Shown: one piece after another, positions 25,649 to 33,108 of the stretch
Position numbering within the stretch: position 1 is the first letter of the stretch
Layout: every line of letters starts with the position of its first letter
NCBI GenBank assembly: GCA_022824465.1
Contig: JAJDZV010000009.1
Coordinates: forward strand, 62,001 to 126,000
Length of the DNA stretch: 64,000 nt
Direction of reading: 5' to 3'
DNA from: Anaerolineae bacterium
GTDB lineage: Bacteria > Chloroflexota > Anaerolineae > Aggregatilineales > Phototrophicaceae
Position numbers and translations under genes: made by a program
Notes under the pieces: generated by a model
What the model saw: only the letters and a program-made list of their open reading frames with translations
Databases searched by the model: none
Told to the model about the DNA's origin: nothing

Positions 25649-26428
25649 ATGCTCATGCCTCGCCCAGTCGACTTCGGCTTGACCGCCGACGACTATGGCA
25701 AACACCGCGCCGGCTTCCCCGAAGCCTTCTTTGAGCGGATTCAATCTCGCGGGCTCATCCCGCCGGGCGCGCGCCTGCTCGACCTCGGCAGCGGGACCGG
25801 CACGATCGCTCGCGGCATGGCGGCGCGCGGCTGCCGGGTTTTCGCGCTCGATATATCGGCCCCATTGCTCCGGCAAGCGCGCGTTATCAACAAGAATGAC
25901 GCCTCCGGGATATCCGGCATTGTCGCCGCCGCGGAGCAGATCCCGGCTGCCGCGGACAGCTTTGATGTCGTGACCGCCGGTCAGTGCTGGCACTGGTTTG
26001 ACGGCCTCCGCGCAGCTCGCGAAGCCAAACGCATCCTGGTTCCTGGCGGGACGCTCATCATCGCTCACTTCGACTGGCTGCCCTACGCGGGCAATGTAGT
26101 CGCGGCGACCGAAGCGCTCATCCTGCGCCACAATCCGGCCTGGGCTTTCGCGGGCGGGGACGGTTTTCATCTCACTTGGCTTGAGCATCTGCGCGCGACC
26201 GGGTTTATCCAGCCAGAGACCTTCTCATTCGACCTCAGCGTAGCCTATTCACACGCCGCCTGGCGCGGAAGGATACGAGCGAGCGCCGGCGTCGCCGCGT
26301 CGCTGAGCCGGGCGCAGGTCGACGCCTTCGACCGCGATTTGCGCCAGCTCCTGCGCAACGACTTCCCTGCCGACCCGCTTGAAATACCGCACCGCGTTTT
26401 CGCCGTCCTGGGCAAGGCAGCGGGTTGA
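25649..26428 (+). CDS. Class I SAM-dependent methyltransferase
   Basis: 259 residues. The SAM-binding motif I is LLDLGSGTGTIARGMA, motif II is RVFALDISAPLLRQA, and the post-I region QIPAAADSFDVVTAGQCWHWFD is of the UbiE/Methyltransf_11 type. The substrate is not identifiable; family members methylate small molecules, quinones or lipids. Either ATG 25649 or ATG 25655 could start translation; neither has a convincing ribosome-binding site. It lies 43 bases after the HMA gene and may share its transcript. Confidence 0.82.
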   Translation: MLMPRPVDFGLTADDYGKHRAGFPEAFFERIQSRGLIPPGARLLDLGSGTGTIARGMAARGCRVFALDISAPLLRQARVINKNDASGISGIVAAAEQIPAAADSFDVVTAGQCWHWFDGLRAAREAKRILVPGGTLIIAHFDWLPYAGNVVAATEALILRHNPAWAFAGGDGFHLTWLEHLRATGFIQPETFSFDLSVAYSHAAWRGRIRASAGVAASLSRAQVDAFDRDLRQLLRNDFPADPLEIPHRVFAVLGKAAG

Positions 26429-26550
26429 CGCGCCCTTGCGTTTAGCGATGCCGCAAGGAAGGGTCGGCGAGATTTGCTCCCGAAAACGGCTGTCGCCTGG
26501 AAACGGTTCCGCGCCTGGACGCTGACCGCAAGCCAGCAGGTCGCATACGT

Positions 26551-26556
26551 TATAAT
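26551..26556 (+). promoter_or_regulatory. Candidate -10 box of queG
   Basis: A perfect TATAAT preceded by CGT, 128 bases upstream of the queG ATG. No clear -35 box. It resembles the TGTTANAAT-like boxes seen at several other genes in this window. Confidence 0.35.
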
Positions 26557-26678
26557 GGCGATGGCGGCGGTGGCTCGCAGCATTGGCGCGTCATTCATAT
26601 CGATTCTCGCTCTACTCGGATCAACTCGGTGTACCCGGTGGTATTGAAACCAGACCAGATCATGTCAAGACCGCGCCG

Positions 26679-27812
26679 ATGACCATCACGCTCGCGCGTA
26701 TAAAGCGCAAGGCGGCCGCGCTCGGCTTCAATCTTTGCGGCGTGACGCCGGCGACGCCCTCGCCCACCCTGGCCGCCTACCTGCGCTGGATAGACCAGGG
26801 CATGCAGGGCGAGATGCGCTACCTGGCGCGCCCCGACCGCGTCCGCCGGCGGATGGACCTGCGCGAGATTATGCCCGGCGCCAAGACGCTGATCGTGGTC
26901 GGCCTGGACTACTACGCGCGCTACGCCAACGAAGCCACGCTGAACGACCCGGCTCGCGGGCGCATCGCCGCTTACGCCTGGGGCGTGGACTACCACCAGG
27001 TGCTGGCGCTGCGGCTGGAGGCGCTCGCCGAGTGGCTTGCCGACGCCAGCCGCGCCAAGCCAGCCCACCGGGTCTACGTTGACACCGGCGCCATCCTCGA
27101 GCGCAGCCACGGACAACAGGCGGGCTTGGGCTTCATCGGCAAGAACACGATGCTGATACATCCGCGGCGCGGCGGCAGCTTCTTCATCGGCGAGATCATC
27201 ACCACACTCGAGTTCGACGCTTATGATGAGCCGCATCGCGAGACGATGTGCGGGACTTGCGCGCGCTGCCTGGCGGCTTGCCCCACCGATGCCTTCCCCA
27301 AGCCTTATGTGCTGGATTCGCGGCGCTGCATCAGCTACCACACGATAGAGAATCGGGGCTGGATCGACCGCGAGCTGCGCGCCGGCTTCGGCAACTGGAT
27401 TTTCGGCTGCGATATCTGCCTGGACGCCTGCCCCTTCCAGCGCTTCGCCGAAGAGACGGACGAGGTCGCCTTCCTGCCCTTTGACCTTGACCGCGTCGCG
27501 CCGCTACTGACCGATATCCTGATGTCGAATGAGCCGTCGTTCCGGGCATTGTTCCGCCGCAGTCCGGTTGCGCGAGCCGGGCGCGAATTGATCGTGCGGA
27601 ACGCTTGCGTCGCCGCCGGCAACTGGCGGGGCGAGGTCGCCATTCCGCATTTGATACAGTTGCTCTTTGACGAGAGCGCGCTGGTGCGGGGGCATGCGGC
27701 TTGGGCGCTGTGGCGGACGATGGGGCTGGATAGCAGCAAACTCTTGACTGATCTGCACCGGCGCGAGGCGGACGAGCGGGTGCGGGGCGAGGTGGAGGCG
27801 TTGCTGGCGTAG
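26679..27812 (+). CDS. queG: Epoxyqueuosine reductase
   Basis: 377 residues from ATG 26679 (an in-frame upstream extension to 26583 lacks family resemblance). The cobalamin-binding reductase domain has GFNLCGVTP, RYLARPDRV and GFIGKNTMLIHPRRGGSFFIGEI. Two 4Fe-4S clusters are marked by CGTCARCLAACPTDAF and CDICLDACPFQRF, and a C-terminal HEAT-like segment (IPHLIQLLFDESALVRGHAAW) completes the QueG architecture. It reduces epoxyqueuosine to queuosine in tRNA, using B12. No other queuosine gene is nearby. Confidence 0.95.
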   Translation: MTITLARIKRKAAALGFNLCGVTPATPSPTLAAYLRWIDQGMQGEMRYLARPDRVRRRMDLREIMPGAKTLIVVGLDYYARYANEATLNDPARGRIAAYAWGVDYHQVLALRLEALAEWLADASRAKPAHRVYVDTGAILERSHGQQAGLGFIGKNTMLIHPRRGGSFFIGEIITTLEFDAYDEPHRETMCGTCARCLAACPTDAFPKPYVLDSRRCISYHTIENRGWIDRELRAGFGNWIFGCDICLDACPFQRFAEETDEVAFLPFDLDRVAPLLTDILMSNEPSFRALFRRSPVARAGRELIVRNACVAAGNWRGEVAIPHLIQLLFDESALVRGHAAWALWRTMGLDSSKLLTDLHRREADERVRGEVEALLA

Positions 27813-27859
27813 GCTGGCAGGCGCGGAATCCGACCGCATTCATCGTCAATTTGAGAGCC

Positions 27860-27923
27860 ATTTTCCATACTCGCGCCACCTTTTTCCATACTCGCGCCAC
27901 CTTTTCTCATACTTTGTCCCTCC
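27860..27923. repeat. 21-bp tandem repeat, about three units
   Basis: Two units, 27860-27880 and 27881-27901, differ only in the first base (unit TTTTCCATACTCGCGCCACC preceded by A or T). A third, degenerate unit (TTTTCTCATACTTTGTCCCTCC) follows at 27902-27923. It lies downstream of queG in the 357-base gap 27813-28169, in which I see no gene, only this array and a family A repeat. The period of 21 bases equals two helical turns. The opposite strand would encode a 7-residue repeat, but no convincing gene contains it. Confidence 0.75.
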
Positions 27924-28135
27924 TTTTCCGTTATGAAATCCCGGGCATTTTGAGCGGATAGCCGTCGCTATATCCGGCGCGAGATTGGTCGCTTGAATAA
28001 CGATAACAGGTTTGCGCGGACGATAGGCGACTATATGGTCGCGCATTGACATTTTGCGACGGCGGACGGGCGGGCATGATCTTGCGCCTATTGGCGAAGC
28101 GCCGGCTCGTGCGTGTACATCAGATGTTCATTTGT

Positions 28136-28160
28136 GGGCGAGCCAAGGCTGGCCCCTACA
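28136..28160 (+). repeat. Dispersed repeat (family A), degenerate copy
   Basis: GGGCGAGCCAAGGCTGGCCCCTACA: arms GGGCGAGCCA and TGGC-CCC flank a short loop and end in the shared CCCCTACA. It sits 9 bases beyond the amidase stop codon, where the transcript would form a hairpin. Confidence 0.6.
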
Positions 28161-28169
28161 GATTCGCGG

Positions 28170-29807
28170 TTAGAGCGGTTCCAGGTTGGGATATTGCCGA
28201 TGCCAGTCGGTGGCGTCCTGGTAGGCTTTGGCGACGGCGAGGGTCGCGGCATCTTTATTCAGTCCGCCGACGAAGGAGATGCTGGTGGGCGTATGTTTCT
28301 CGGTGAAGCCGTTGGGCACGACCACCGTGGGGTGCCCGGTGAAGTTGGTGATGGGCAAGACGTTGGCGCCGTAGCTGGGCACGATGAAGACATCGACCTT
28401 TTGCATGACCTGCTCCATATCGCGCATGAGCAGGGCGCGTATGCGGTTGGCGTTGATGTATTCGACGGCGGGGATAAAACGGGCAGCGCGGAAGATATTG
28501 GGCCAAGCGTCGTCATCCTGGCGCGCCATCGCATCGACCGAGCCGGAACGGGTGATGGCATCGAAGGCGGCGGCGGCTTCGGCGGCGAGGATGAGCCAGA
28601 GGCCGCTGGCGTCGCGATCCGGGAGTTTGATCGGGATGAGCTCAAAGTCGGCAGCGCGCATCACATCAAGCGCGGCGATGCTATTTTCCAGCGTGCGGCG
28701 ATTAAGCGCCTGCTTCGCCTCATCGTCGGTCTCGGCTGCTTCCGGCTCGAAGGCAGAGGCGACATAGCCGATGCGCAGCGACCGCGGATCGAGCGCGGGG
28801 TCCCAGATGAAAGGCTCGGGCGTGATCGTCCGGTCATGCCCATCGGGACCGTAGATGGCGCTGAAGACGAGGGCGCAATCCTCGACTGAGCGGCACATGG
28901 GCCCGATCTTGTCCATGCTCCAGCTGAGGGCCATGGCGCCGTAGCGGCTGACGCGGCCGAAGGTGGGGCGCAAGCCAGTGACGCCGCAGCGGGTAGAGGG
29001 CGAGACGATGCTGCCCAGGGTCTCGGTGCCGATGGAGAAGCCGACCAAGCCGGCGGAGGTCGCCGCGCCCGGACCAGCCGATGAGCCGCTGCTGCCCTCG
29101 GAGGTATCCCAGGGATTGCGGGTCATGCCGCCGTACCAGACATCGCCGTTGGCCAGCGCGCCCAAGGTGAGCTTGGCGATGAGGACGGCTCCGGCTTCTT
29201 CCAGGCGCTGAACGACAGTTGCATCGCGGTCGATGAGCTGGCCCTTGTAAGGCATGGCGCCCCACTGGGTGGGGTAGCCGCGCGTGGCGAGCAGGTCTTT
29301 GGCGCCCCAGGGGATGCCATGCAGGGGACCGCGATAGAGGCCGCGGGCGATCTCGCTGTCGGCGCGTTTGGCTTGGGCGATGGCGAGGTCGTCAGTGTAA
29401 GCGGCGACGCAGAGCAGCTTCTCGTCATAGCGCTTGAGGCGGCTCAGGTACATCTCGGTCAGCTCGAGGGAGGTGACTTGGCGGCTGCGTATGAGCTCGG
29501 CGAGTTGGGTCACGGTGAAGAAGGCGGCGTCTTCGAGATCGGCGGGGCGGGAGACGGGAGCTTGCGCGCTCATGGGGTACGTTCGCGGGACGGGCGCGGG
29601 ATTGGGATCGGCGGCGTCGACCTTGAAGTGCAGCGAGAGCGGGACGCTGTTGTCGAGGTCGGCGTTGCGGATGCCTTGGTATTGCTCGCGGCGGCCGTTG
29701 ACGATTTCGAGCATCTGCGCCTGTTGTTCGGGAGTGAAGCGCAGGTCGAGCAGGGATTGGGCGGCGGCGATGAGGTCAGGGCTGATGGCGGGTTGGGGGT
29801 CGGGCAT
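28170..29807 (-). CDS. Amidase-signature family hydrolase
   Basis: 545 residues from the ATG at 29807, with AAGGAC ahead of it; an upstream extension to 29951 is low-complexity and rejected. The Ser-cisSer-Lys triad is visible: the Lys in GIPWGAKDLLATRG, the central Ser in GSSGSSAGPGAATSAG and the nucleophilic Ser in GTETLGSIVSPS. An ~80-residue N-terminal extension precedes the amidase fold. Relatives range from GatA to fatty-acid-amide and peptide amidases; GatB/C partners are absent, and the WYGGMTRNPWDTSEG insert is typical of catabolic amidases, so GatA function is unlikely. A cluster of GTCCG motifs upstream suggests specific regulation. Confidence 0.88.
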   Translation of the reverse strand: MPDPQPAISPDLIAAAQSLLDLRFTPEQQAQMLEIVNGRREQYQGIRNADLDNSVPLSLHFKVDAADPNPAPVPRTYPMSAQAPVSRPADLEDAAFFTVTQLAELIRSRQVTSLELTEMYLSRLKRYDEKLLCVAAYTDDLAIAQAKRADSEIARGLYRGPLHGIPWGAKDLLATRGYPTQWGAMPYKGQLIDRDATVVQRLEEAGAVLIAKLTLGALANGDVWYGGMTRNPWDTSEGSSGSSAGPGAATSAGLVGFSIGTETLGSIVSPSTRCGVTGLRPTFGRVSRYGAMALSWSMDKIGPMCRSVEDCALVFSAIYGPDGHDRTITPEPFIWDPALDPRSLRIGYVASAFEPEAAETDDEAKQALNRRTLENSIAALDVMRAADFELIPIKLPDRDASGLWLILAAEAAAAFDAITRSGSVDAMARQDDDAWPNIFRAARFIPAVEYINANRIRALLMRDMEQVMQKVDVFIVPSYGANVLPITNFTGHPTVVVPNGFTEKHTPTSISFVGGLNKDAATLAVAKAYQDATDWHRQYPNLEPL

Positions 29808-29892
29808 GGCGTGGGTCCTTGCGGGCGGTGGATTTTGGCGGAGTGTACCACAGGAGGGCGCGGGGCTGGGCGAAGGCGAAGGTTTGTGTTCG

Positions 29893-29971
29893 GTTATAGA
29901 TTTTGTCCGTTTTGTCCGTTTGTCGGACAAAGAAAATGTTTTTTCGGACATTAGACCCCTTTTCGGACAAA
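29893..29971 (-). promoter_or_regulatory. Operator-like array of GTCCG motifs before the amidase
   Basis: Read toward the amidase, TGTCCGA-type half sites begin near 29971, 29950 and 29930 (about 20 bases apart, two helical turns). The last is part of the palindrome TTTGTCGGACAAA (29919-29931 on the plus strand). Two tandem copies of TTTTGTCCG on the plus strand (29901-29909, 29910-29918) follow, then a -10-like TATAAC at 29898-29893. The start would be ~80 bases before the ATG. No regulator gene is adjacent. Confidence 0.45.
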
Positions 29972-30144
29972 GTTTGGCGGTTTCGGCGGGGGTCGACGGT
30001 TTGCAAGAGGTTTGCGGACTTGGCAGCGGACGCGGGATATCGGGTTGTTAAAGTGCGGGTGTTGAGGTCATTGTAGCATGGGTCGGGTGGTGGTGTCTAG
30101 AGCAAATGTTCGGGTATTTTGGTTCTCTAGAAAAACTTCAATGA
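29972..30144. other. Gene-free junction between GC-rich and AT-rich DNA
   Basis: With 29808-29971 this forms a 337-base gap without a gene. Composition changes at about 30095-30145, where two TCTAGA hexamers (near 30097 and 30130) bracket the end of the TrlF-type gene. I see no terminator, tRNA or repeat ends marking the junction. Confidence 0.4.
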
Positions 30145-33054
30145 TCAATTCATACGATACTTTTGTTGACGGTTTCTAAACGCCTCTTTTCCTCCTTCTA
30201 GAACTTCAATGGCTGAAGCTCTAATAGCGGGATTCTCTAGCGAGCCGGAAACATATGAAATGGTGTTGCTCTTGTGTTCCGCGATAATCACTTGCTCTGC
30301 GTCCGCATTTACAACTACATTTGCATTATTAGACACCAGAATTATTTGTCGACGCTTCTTTGCTTCGCACAGGGCTGGGATGAGCTCATCACAAATGAAC
30401 TTGTTGTCGAGATAATCGTCATGCGAGTCAATGATTATTGGTCGCTTACCATCGGCCAAATATAGCTTGAGTAATACAGTAGATTTCTGTCCGATTGAAA
30501 GGTGTTCTATTGGTACGTTCTTATAGGCGACCTTAGGAGCAAGAGAAAAATGGTTGCCATATATGACTTCATAGCAATCAATCAAACTCTTACGAGACAC
30601 GATACTACGCGCCAATCGGGGGTCATCGGCAAGGTTCTCAATATTTTGCGACAAGTCTGCAACCGCTTCTTCGCCATGCTGTTGTGCGAATTGAGCTAAC
30701 AGTTGTATGGTAGTGTCGAAATACGATTCATCGTCCTTAAGAGTAATACTTCTCTCGTCGAAAACAGCTCTACAAGCACTCAGGAACGACAGCCTTGAAA
30801 ACTGTATTTCTGCAGCAAAGCTCAGACCGGACAAGATGTTGATGGTTCGAGAACCCGACGCGTTGGAGTCTCGACCACGTTTAGTCAGATAGCTTGACAT
30901 CATACCTTCAAATGTTTTCCGCCGCTCTTCTATTGTTTCCAGCAACTCGGAATAAAGCGAAGCACGCGATGCACGTAGATCTTTTATCGTCTTCTCCGTC
31001 TTATCGATCTGTCCCAACTGAATCTCTACCTTGCCCAACTCCTCATTTGCGACGCGTTGGTCGTCAATGAGTTTTGAATGACTAGCTACTCGCTTGTTCT
31101 CAACTTCTAGCGCTCGGTTACTTGCATCAATACGTTCAAGTGTATCCTTAACTTCTTTGTCGACTCTTTTGGCTAACTCGTCAAGTGACATAGATTTTGG
31201 ATAGTCGATTACCGTAATAGCCTCGGCTTCCAAGTGAAGTTCTTGAACTATGCCATTTATTTTCGAAACTATGTCATTAAACTCCGGCAACTCTTTTGAT
31301 AGGATCGCCTGAGCGCTCTCTATGTATGTCCGCAATTTCTCGAGTTTTTCAAACCTAGCGTTAAGTTTAGCTACTTGCTCGTTAGCCTTTTGAGCCAACT
31401 CTACTTCCTCGTCATCTAGCGAATGTTCAGCAATCTGTGTAGAAAGGTCTTCGATTTCGATTTTTAGTGCCTTCTTTCGTGTCTCTAGTTTGTCCTGTGC
31501 GTCTCTAGAAACCTTACTGGAGAGCAGTACAATTTGTTCCGATGTTTCCCGAATATTTTTATCAATTTCTGAAATCCGCTGACCCAATTTCTCGAAACTG
31601 TACTGGTCAGACTTTGAGGTTCGTGACAGAACCAGTTGCTCAATCTTCTCTGTCAGTTTGTACGTTTTAGAAACGTCTGCGTCGAGCTGGCCTTGCTCGA
31701 TATATGCAACGTCTACTTGCTTCAGCAAGGTTGAGCTATCAAACACATCTTTTTCGAATGTTTCACCACCGGCAAAGTCAAGGCTAACGCGCAGTGGTGG
31801 CTTACGATCTTTGCATATTCTCCATGCAAACGAATTGTCATTGCGCTTACTGATGCGATCCAGAAAGCAGTTCGCAACGAGATCGACGAAGGCTGTTTTG
31901 CCTGTTCCCTTTCCGCCGGTGACTGCCACCAGGCTCTGATTGAGAGGAATTTCTGTCGCGCCTACTGTCAACTCACGATCTACGAAGGTCTCAGTGAATT
32001 TGATCCCGGTAATCGAATATCTACTCTTTGTCTGTTCCGGTGATTCTTGGCCTATAAAGACTCTTTCTTCAGGCTCGTACAGTACTTGCTTCAAACCTTC
32101 AAACGTGGGGTCGGCCTTTATCCAACAGAAGCGCTGATCGCACTTCTCCGGTTCGTCTTCACAGTTGTGCTGATGGCGGATCCCACATGGCTTGCCGATT
32201 CTTGCGAGCGAATGTGCGTCGCTACCGTGAATGCATGGCTTCAGGGAATCGAAGGATTCAATAAATTGTGATTCACCGTGCTCATACGGAACTTTTCCTA
32301 GACACCACAGCCGGTCTTTCTCTTTCGGTGAGAAGACCATATGCGACGCTTGCAACAAGGTCTTACGCTCGTTGGTATCAGAACTACCCCAAGCAATTAG
32401 ATCGGTATAGCCTTTTTCCAATACAATAAGATACTTGTCTCGAAAGCTATAGGTATTCTGGAGTTCTTCAACTATTTGGTCCAAACTGACCGTCACATTT
32501 TCCGCACCAACAACCATGGGAGATTTACGTGCGTACTCCGTAGAGAAGTCGCAGATGAGTCTCTCGCCCAACTCTTTAATGTTTGCTGGCTTGAGTTTTT
32601 CTTTATATGTTGATCCTCCTACGTTTCTAGCAGAAACAAACTCTAAGTTGTGTAGAAACTTCTCTTCAATATGATTCTCTGGTACCTTGTCCGAAAATAT
32701 CACATGCAGATTTAGTCTTCGGGGTTTCTTGCCATCCTTTTTGCTCGCAACAAACTTATCAAGTCGAAACTCTATGTTTGGAAGAATTAGGTCTATGTTG
32801 GTTAGACGCCCTTTACACTTCTGACGACGCAATTCCTTATATCCATCGATAGTAAAGTAATCCGTGATTCCAAGAACGGATACGTCGGTGAGTGCTTCCA
32901 AAACCTTCACATAGCTGTCCCAATCAGGTCCGTCACTCGTTTTTGGAAACTGATTATTCAGAATTGTAAGTGGGCTATGAACGTGTAAATCCCACTTGCG
33001 CCATTCTGAACCTCTGGTGAATTGCTGTTCAGGCATCAAAACAGAAACTCGCAT
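30145..33054 (-). CDS. TrlF-type protein: PHP domain fused to SMC-like ATPase
   Basis: 969 residues. An N-terminal PHP-type phosphoesterase domain has WDLHVHSP (22-28), LGITDYFT (61-68) and HGSDAHSLARIG (276-287). Walker A follows as GGKGTGKT (380-387). A long coiled-coil region (about 470-720, rich in Glu/Lys/Ile/Leu) separates it from the C-terminal ATPase half, with signature LSIGQKSTVLL and Walker B IIIDSHDDYLDN. This is the layout of the TrlF family of AAA-like ATPases, often found in defence islands; a DNA- or nucleotide-degrading role triggered by the ATPase is inferred. Composition is strongly AT-rich compared with both neighbours, showing acquisition. It stands alone with no partner gene. 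A second possible start is Met7. Confidence 0.82.
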   Translation of the reverse strand: MRVSVLMPEQQFTRGSEWRKWDLHVHSPLTILNNQFPKTSDGPDWDSYVKVLEALTDVSVLGITDYFTIDGYKELRRQKCKGRLTNIDLILPNIEFRLDKFVASKKDGKKPRRLNLHVIFSDKVPENHIEEKFLHNLEFVSARNVGGSTYKEKLKPANIKELGERLICDFSTEYARKSPMVVGAENVTVSLDQIVEELQNTYSFRDKYLIVLEKGYTDLIAWGSSDTNERKTLLQASHMVFSPKEKDRLWCLGKVPYEHGESQFIESFDSLKPCIHGSDAHSLARIGKPCGIRHQHNCEDEPEKCDQRFCWIKADPTFEGLKQVLYEPEERVFIGQESPEQTKSRYSITGIKFTETFVDRELTVGATEIPLNQSLVAVTGGKGTGKTAFVDLVANCFLDRISKRNDNSFAWRICKDRKPPLRVSLDFAGGETFEKDVFDSSTLLKQVDVAYIEQGQLDADVSKTYKLTEKIEQLVLSRTSKSDQYSFEKLGQRISEIDKNIRETSEQIVLLSSKVSRDAQDKLETRKKALKIEIEDLSTQIAEHSLDDEEVELAQKANEQVAKLNARFEKLEKLRTYIESAQAILSKELPEFNDIVSKINGIVQELHLEAEAITVIDYPKSMSLDELAKRVDKEVKDTLERIDASNRALEVENKRVASHSKLIDDQRVANEELGKVEIQLGQIDKTEKTIKDLRASRASLYSELLETIEERRKTFEGMMSSYLTKRGRDSNASGSRTINILSGLSFAAEIQFSRLSFLSACRAVFDERSITLKDDESYFDTTIQLLAQFAQQHGEEAVADLSQNIENLADDPRLARSIVSRKSLIDCYEVIYGNHFSLAPKVAYKNVPIEHLSIGQKSTVLLKLYLADGKRPIIIDSHDDYLDNKFICDELIPALCEAKKRRQIILVSNNANVVVNADAEQVIIAEHKSNTISYVSGSLENPAIRASAIEVLEGGKEAFRNRQQKYRMN

Positions 33055-33073
33055 ACTATGAGTTAGACTACAT

Positions 33074-33089
33074 AATTGTCGCCAATTGT
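33074..33089 (-). promoter_or_regulatory. Direct repeat upstream of the TrlF-type gene
   Basis: AATTGT occurs at 33074-33079 and 33084-33089, exactly ten bases apart, 20-35 bases before the first codon. It may be part of a promoter or operator; I could not place a convincing -35/-10 pair. Confidence 0.25.
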
Positions 33090-33108
33090 AATCGATGTCG
33101 TAGATGTA

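Noticed and set aside
27860..27923. CRISPR-like array
   Set aside because: The units are directly tandem with no spacers and no cas genes are present.
28170..29807. GatA subunit of the tRNA amidotransferase
   Set aside because: No gatB or gatC nearby, an extra N-terminal segment, and active-site surroundings are closer to catabolic amidases.
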